Part shown: in pieces, positions 61,029 to 64,000 of the stretch
Position numbering within the stretch: position 1 is the stretch's first letter
How the letters are laid out: the number at the start of each line of letters is the position of its first letter
NCBI RefSeq assembly: GCF_041146795.1
Contig: NC_135175.1
Coordinates: 37,230,169-37,294,168, forward strand
Reading direction: 5' to 3'
Source of the DNA: Maylandia zebra
Taxonomy: Eukaryota; Chordata; Actinopteri; Cichliformes; Cichlidae
Length of the DNA: 64,000 bases
Translations under genes and position numbers: made by a program
Notes under the pieces: generated by a model
The model's input: only the letters and a program-made list of their open reading frames with translations
Database searches by the model: none
What the model was told of the DNA's origin: nothing

Positions 61029-62386
61029 TGTGTGCGTGTGTGTGTGCGTGTGCGTGTGTGTGTTTGTGTGTCCTTTACATATCGATTGTTAAAAAGAAAA
61101 AGCTGGAGGTGAAATTCCACAAACCTCTTGTCTCTAACAAGCTCCTCCTCCTGAGTGACACATTATAGTCAAGTTCTGTAGCCAGTCAGACGACACAGGA
61201 GCGCTCTCAACGCTGCTGCTTTTTATTCCTGCCTCCATCAGCTCGCACCTCCACGGGCGTGATGAGAAGCAGGTTACCATCAGTGTGCTTCATCCTCATC
61301 CTCACCTGTCGGCCCGGCAGGGCATGCCTGACACACGCCCTCACACAGACGTGCACACATTCACACACTCGTCATTGATCGCGGCGTGTTTGTTCTGTGC
61401 ACATCGAGGTTGTTCGATCGGCGCGTTGGCTGCCGTCAATACCCAGTGTGTGTGGTTGCCATGGTAACATTGTGTCGTCATGAGTTCTTTTTTCATTTTG
61501 TGGCCGTTACATTTATGTTACTGCATTTTGTCCCCACCTCCCCCTCTCTTCTCCTCCTCCTCCCTCTCATTCAGGGCACGTGTTGGAGTAGTCGCAGGGC
61601 GGTCAGCCCCCTCTCGTCCTCCCAGGATTCCACGGGAGAGGGAGGGTGGGACCCTAAGCCCCGCCTGCAGGACTCCCCGCTCTGGAGCATGAGAGTGGTA
61701 AAAAAGTGCACCCTAACTGTCACCGGCTGTGACTAACAGCAGCTTACTAACGCTGTCTCTGCTGTGGGTGTGGGAAACGAGCGCACGCTGTGCTGCCTGT
61801 GTGCATGAGAGAGTGTGTGCTTCCACCCTGCTGGGCTGCAAAGGTCTCCAATCAAACGCGCCTGCGGGTCTGATCGTTCTGTCATGTTTGTTTTCCGTGA
61901 CGTCCTCAGGAAGTGAATCCTCAGAAGGACGCTGCAGCTGCTTTTAACGCACGATTGTGTCGCTTTTTCCCGCCATTTTAATGTGGCCGTACTGTGCGAG
62001 TGGCGGCACCTTTAGCAGCGGGTGTAAATACAAGAGACTAACACAGAGGCTATACTGTCGCCAGCGTGACTAGATTGAGTGTGGGGTGTTCGGGGACTAG
62101 TGGAGCTGATTCCTGACTCCTTGGAAGTTCTGAAATTGATCTTACCAGTGACATCATGGATTTCCTCCTAATTCTCCTCCTTCCTCCCCCTGCCTGTCTC
62201 CTCTCCTCAGGGTCGTGGTTCCGGGTTCCCGGGCAGGAGGAGGTCCAGAGGAGGCGGCATCGGAGGAAGAGGGGGGAGAGGAAGAAGCCGACTGAAGACT
62301 CAGGACAGCGTGACTGTGTCACCGGGAGTAAGAGCACACCTGCACACTGATATGTCCATGATAGATGATCACAGATTACTGATTGT

Positions 62387-62431
<45 letters not shown>

Positions 62432-63499
62432 CGTCAGGCTGCGTATGTGGAGGCGTTCACAGCAAAGGAGGACGAGGAGAACTCGATGCACAACACCGTG
62501 GTGATGTTCTCCACGTCGGACCACTTCACCCTCAGACAGGTGTGCTCACCTGCGTGTGACATCACGTGTGTAAGCAGTGATCATGTGACATGCAGCAGTT
62601 AACCCGTGTGTGTGTGTGTGCGCGCGTGCAGGACATGTGTGTGGTGTGTGGCAGTTTCGGGCAGGGCGCTGAAGGTCGGCTGTTGGCGTGCTCTCAGTGT
62701 GGACAGTGTTACCATCCTTACTGCGTCAACGTAAAGGTCAGTACTCGCCTACCTGTAATCTGATTACTTCCTGCCCCCGGCTCACTGTTTGAGTGTGCTG
62801 TCTGCAGATCACTCGGGTGATTCTGACCAAAGGGTGGCGCTGTTTGGAGTGCACGGTGTGCGAAGCCTGCGGTGAGGCCAGCGACCCTGGGCGACTGTTG
62901 CTATGTGATGACTGCGATATCAGTTACCATACCTACTGCCTGGACCCGCCCCTCCTCACGGTGCCTAAAGGAGCCTGGAAGTGCAAATGGTGGGTCTACC
63001 TGTCGCTCACCTGTGTGTGCGAGGAGGCGTCTGTCAGATCAGCTGATCAGCCCTCCCTCATGACTAAACGTGTCTCCTCATGTGAGTGAGACGACATCAC
63101 CATAGCAACCAAGAAACACATTGGCTGAGAGCGTTTCCTCATGTTTGATGTCACATGACAGGACACGAGGTTCCACCAACCCTCAGCCAGCCAGAGCTCA
63201 GACTCTAATCACATGACACATAACACGAAAGGTAAGAGCTGACGGGTGCTGGTTGCTCTCTCCTCAGGTGTGTGTGGTGTGTGCAGTGTGGCTCCGCCTC
63301 CCCCGGGCTGCGCTGCGAGTGGCAGAGTAACTACAGCCTGTGCGGGCCGTGCTGCAGCCTAAGCCACTGTCCCGTCTGCCAGCGAGCGTACCTGCAGGAC
63401 GACCTCATCCTGCAGTGCCAGCAGTGCGACAGGTAACACCCGCTCAGGTGTGGGGTCTCGGCGGGTTCGTCGGTCAGGCCCGGGGTCACCATCGGCTAA

Positions 63500-63530
<31 letters not shown>

Positions 63531-63649
63531 ACGCAGGTGGGTCCACGCTACGTGTCAGGGTCTGACCACTGAGGAGGACGTGGAGGCCGCTGCTGACGAA
63601 GGATTTGACTGTTCGCTGTGCAGGACGCACGGACGCAGCCCCTACGGTG

Positions 63650-63683
<34 letters not shown>

Positions 63684-63780
63684 TTGTGAAGCTTGAGGCT
63701 GACGTGTGTGTCTGTTTCAGGGAGGACGGAGTTGTTGGCGCCCTTCATGGCTCAGATCGTCTCCAGGATCAGGGAACCCG
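47720..63780 (+). CDS. kmt2c: KMT2C (MLL3) H3K4 methyltransferase, 5' part, 23 coding exons
   Basis: KMT2C is the catalytic subunit of a COMPASS-like complex that monomethylates H3K4 at enhancers. Exons (start-end): 47720-47949, 49265-49344, 52221-52764, 52970-53149, 53268-53290, 53375-53458, 53569-53678, 53862-54012, 54082-54256, 54363-54477, 54565-54728, 54998-59496, 59579-59725, 59898-60637, 60716-60817, 61575-61697, 62211-62327, 62438-62539, 62632-62736, 62808-62989, 63268-63432, 63537-63646, 63721-63780. All junctions are in phase, giving 2769 codons so far; the gene continues beyond the window, so the FYR and SET domains are not seen. The N-terminus has an AT-hook ([10 protein letters not shown]) and a poly-Pro run. 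Two PHD clusters flank a huge Ser/Pro-rich region. The block [19 protein letters not shown] and ENSMHNTVV assign it to KMT2C rather than KMT2D, as do neighbouring xrcc2 and actr3b. A teleost kmt2c duplicate (a or b) cannot be distinguished here. Confidence 0.93.
49661..51632. mobile_element. hAT-like MITE (outer) with perfect TSD
   Basis: It is bounded by TAGGGGTGGGGG at the left and, reversed, TAGAGGTGGGAATCACC at the right, with 'atcgatactg' and 'atcgtatcgtggg' sub-ends. The identical octamer AAAAACAG flanks it at 49653-49660 and 51633-51640. It lies in the kmt2c intron before the exon at 52221 and contains a second element. Confidence 0.9.
50043..51402. mobile_element. hAT-like element (inner) with perfect TSD
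   Basis: The ends TAGAGATGGCACGATACC and, reversed, TAGAGATGGACCGATCCGA, plus sub-terminal 'ccgataccgatat' repeats, mark a non-autonomous hAT. The identical octamer ATTGTACC flanks it at 50035-50042 and 51403-51410. It inserted into the older outer element. Confidence 0.92.
53219..53264. repeat. (GT)n array before the 23-nt exon
   Basis: Twenty-two or so GT units directly precede the acceptor of the 23-nt kmt2c exon. Confidence 0.95.
53491..53537. repeat. (GT)n array
   Basis: About 23 GT units lie in the kmt2c intron before the exon at 53569. Confidence 0.95.
55491..55652 (+). repeat. 81-bp tandem duplication in the large kmt2c exon
   Basis: Two consecutive copies of an 81-bp unit encode [20 protein letters not shown] followed by KSTELQE. 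They differ at very few bases, so the frame is preserved. Confidence 0.92.
56115..56525 (+). repeat. 33-bp coding minisatellite ([11 protein letters not shown]) in kmt2c
   Basis: About twelve near-perfect units of 33 bp encode Ser-Pro-Thr-Glu-Leu-(His/Gln)-Gln-Asn-Pro-Pro-Pro. They differ mainly by the CAC/CAG change (His/Gln) and one Leu for Pro. Looser versions of the same motif fill most of the exon. All minus-strand frames here are also open because of the repeat; they are artefacts. Confidence 0.97.
60834..61070. repeat. (GT)n/(GC)n compound microsatellite
   Basis: GT arrays alternate with 'gcgtgcgtgcgtgcgt' blocks, the latter duplicated at about 60910-60955 and 60990-61030. It follows the donor of the kmt2c exon at 60716-60817 within 20 bp. 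Confidence 0.95.
62632..63630 (+). other. kmt2c second PHD cluster (PHD4-6)
   Basis: PHD4 runs from [13 protein letters not shown] through CYHPYC to CTVCEAC; PHD5 from [11 protein letters not shown] through [12 protein letters not shown] to CKWC. PHD6 runs from [10 protein letters not shown] through [20 protein letters not shown] to CSLC. These three fingers are highly conserved with human KMT2C. In the family PHD6 binds histone H4 tails (known for the KMT2C/D group). Confidence 0.92.
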
Positions 63781-64000
63781 GTCAGTGCCCCACTCTGTGG
63801 TAGTCAAGCAACGGCCCGTGGTCCTAATCCAAGCCCCCCCACGCCTCCACTGGAGGCTCAGATTGTCCTCTGATAAGAAACAACCACTGAGGTGGATCCA
63901 GGGTCGCGTCTGATGGTCTCCTGTCTGTGCAGATATTCACTCTGTAGACACTAGGGGGCGATCCAAACAGCCTCCCTCGTGGGAGCTTTCTTCTTGTGTC
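63781..64000. other. kmt2c intron at the window end
   Basis: After the donor at 63781 (gtcagtg) no further exon is recognisable before the window ends. Confidence 0.6.

Noticed and set aside
60683-61120. Minus-strand Thr-His-Arg-rich frame
   Set aside because: Antisense of the GT/GC compound microsatellite.
47720-63780. Identification as kmt2d because of the Ser/Pro repeats between PHD clusters
   Set aside because: The N-terminal AT-hook, the [19 protein letters not shown] block, ENSMHNTVV and the xrcc2/actr3b neighbourhood all point to kmt2c.

Overview
This window reads as a stretch of teleost (ray-finned fish) nuclear genome. The protein-coding genes are split by GT-AG introns, vertebrate orthologues are recognisable exon by exon, and the non-coding DNA is dominated by repeats typical of fish: Rex1/Babar and L2 LINEs, hAT-type MITEs with 8-bp target duplications, Tc1/mariner ends, tRNA-tailed SINE-like elements and very long GT microsatellites. 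An acanthomorph fish is likely; I cannot name the species.

Layout. 1644-13467 (+): a complete 12-exon actr3b-type gene (Arp2/3 complex subunit, 418 codons). 17219-18093 (-): a two-exon PYD-CARD gene, i.e. an ASC/pycard inflammasome adaptor (192 codons). 18.1-26.9 kb: mostly mobile-element debris, including a decayed hAT element with a broken BED zinc finger, a LINE-1-like remnant and a Tc1 end. 27006-36141 (+): a gene I cannot name. It encodes C2H2 fingers, an AT-hook-like motif and nine copies of a module built around P-I-R-Y-L-L-E-S-E, with duplicated exons and introns full of transposons. 37.2-41.1 kb: a stretch bounded by a 51-bp inverted repeat whose right copy lies in the xrcc2 promoter; it contains a frame-broken Cys/His-rich relict gene. 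41160-43171 (+): a complete 6-exon xrcc2 (RAD51 paralogue, 294 codons). 44 kb to the end (+): the 5' part of kmt2c (MLL3-type H3K4 methyltransferase), with 23 coding exons and 2769 codons seen before the window ends. It carries both PHD-finger clusters and one 4.5-kb Ser/Pro-rich exon.

The genes act in separate processes: actin branching, inflammasome assembly, homologous recombination and enhancer chromatin marking. What links them is shared synteny: ACTR3B, XRCC2 and KMT2C are also neighbours in human. The fish locus differs in having pycard and the unnamed modular gene between them and, as I recall the human map, in the orientation of actr3b.

Exon boundaries were placed by reading GT-AG junctions, checking that phases join in frame and comparing with remembered family sequences. 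No alignment or database search was run. The least certain parts are the splice between the two large exons of the modular gene and the functional state of the 37.9-38.9 kb relict.
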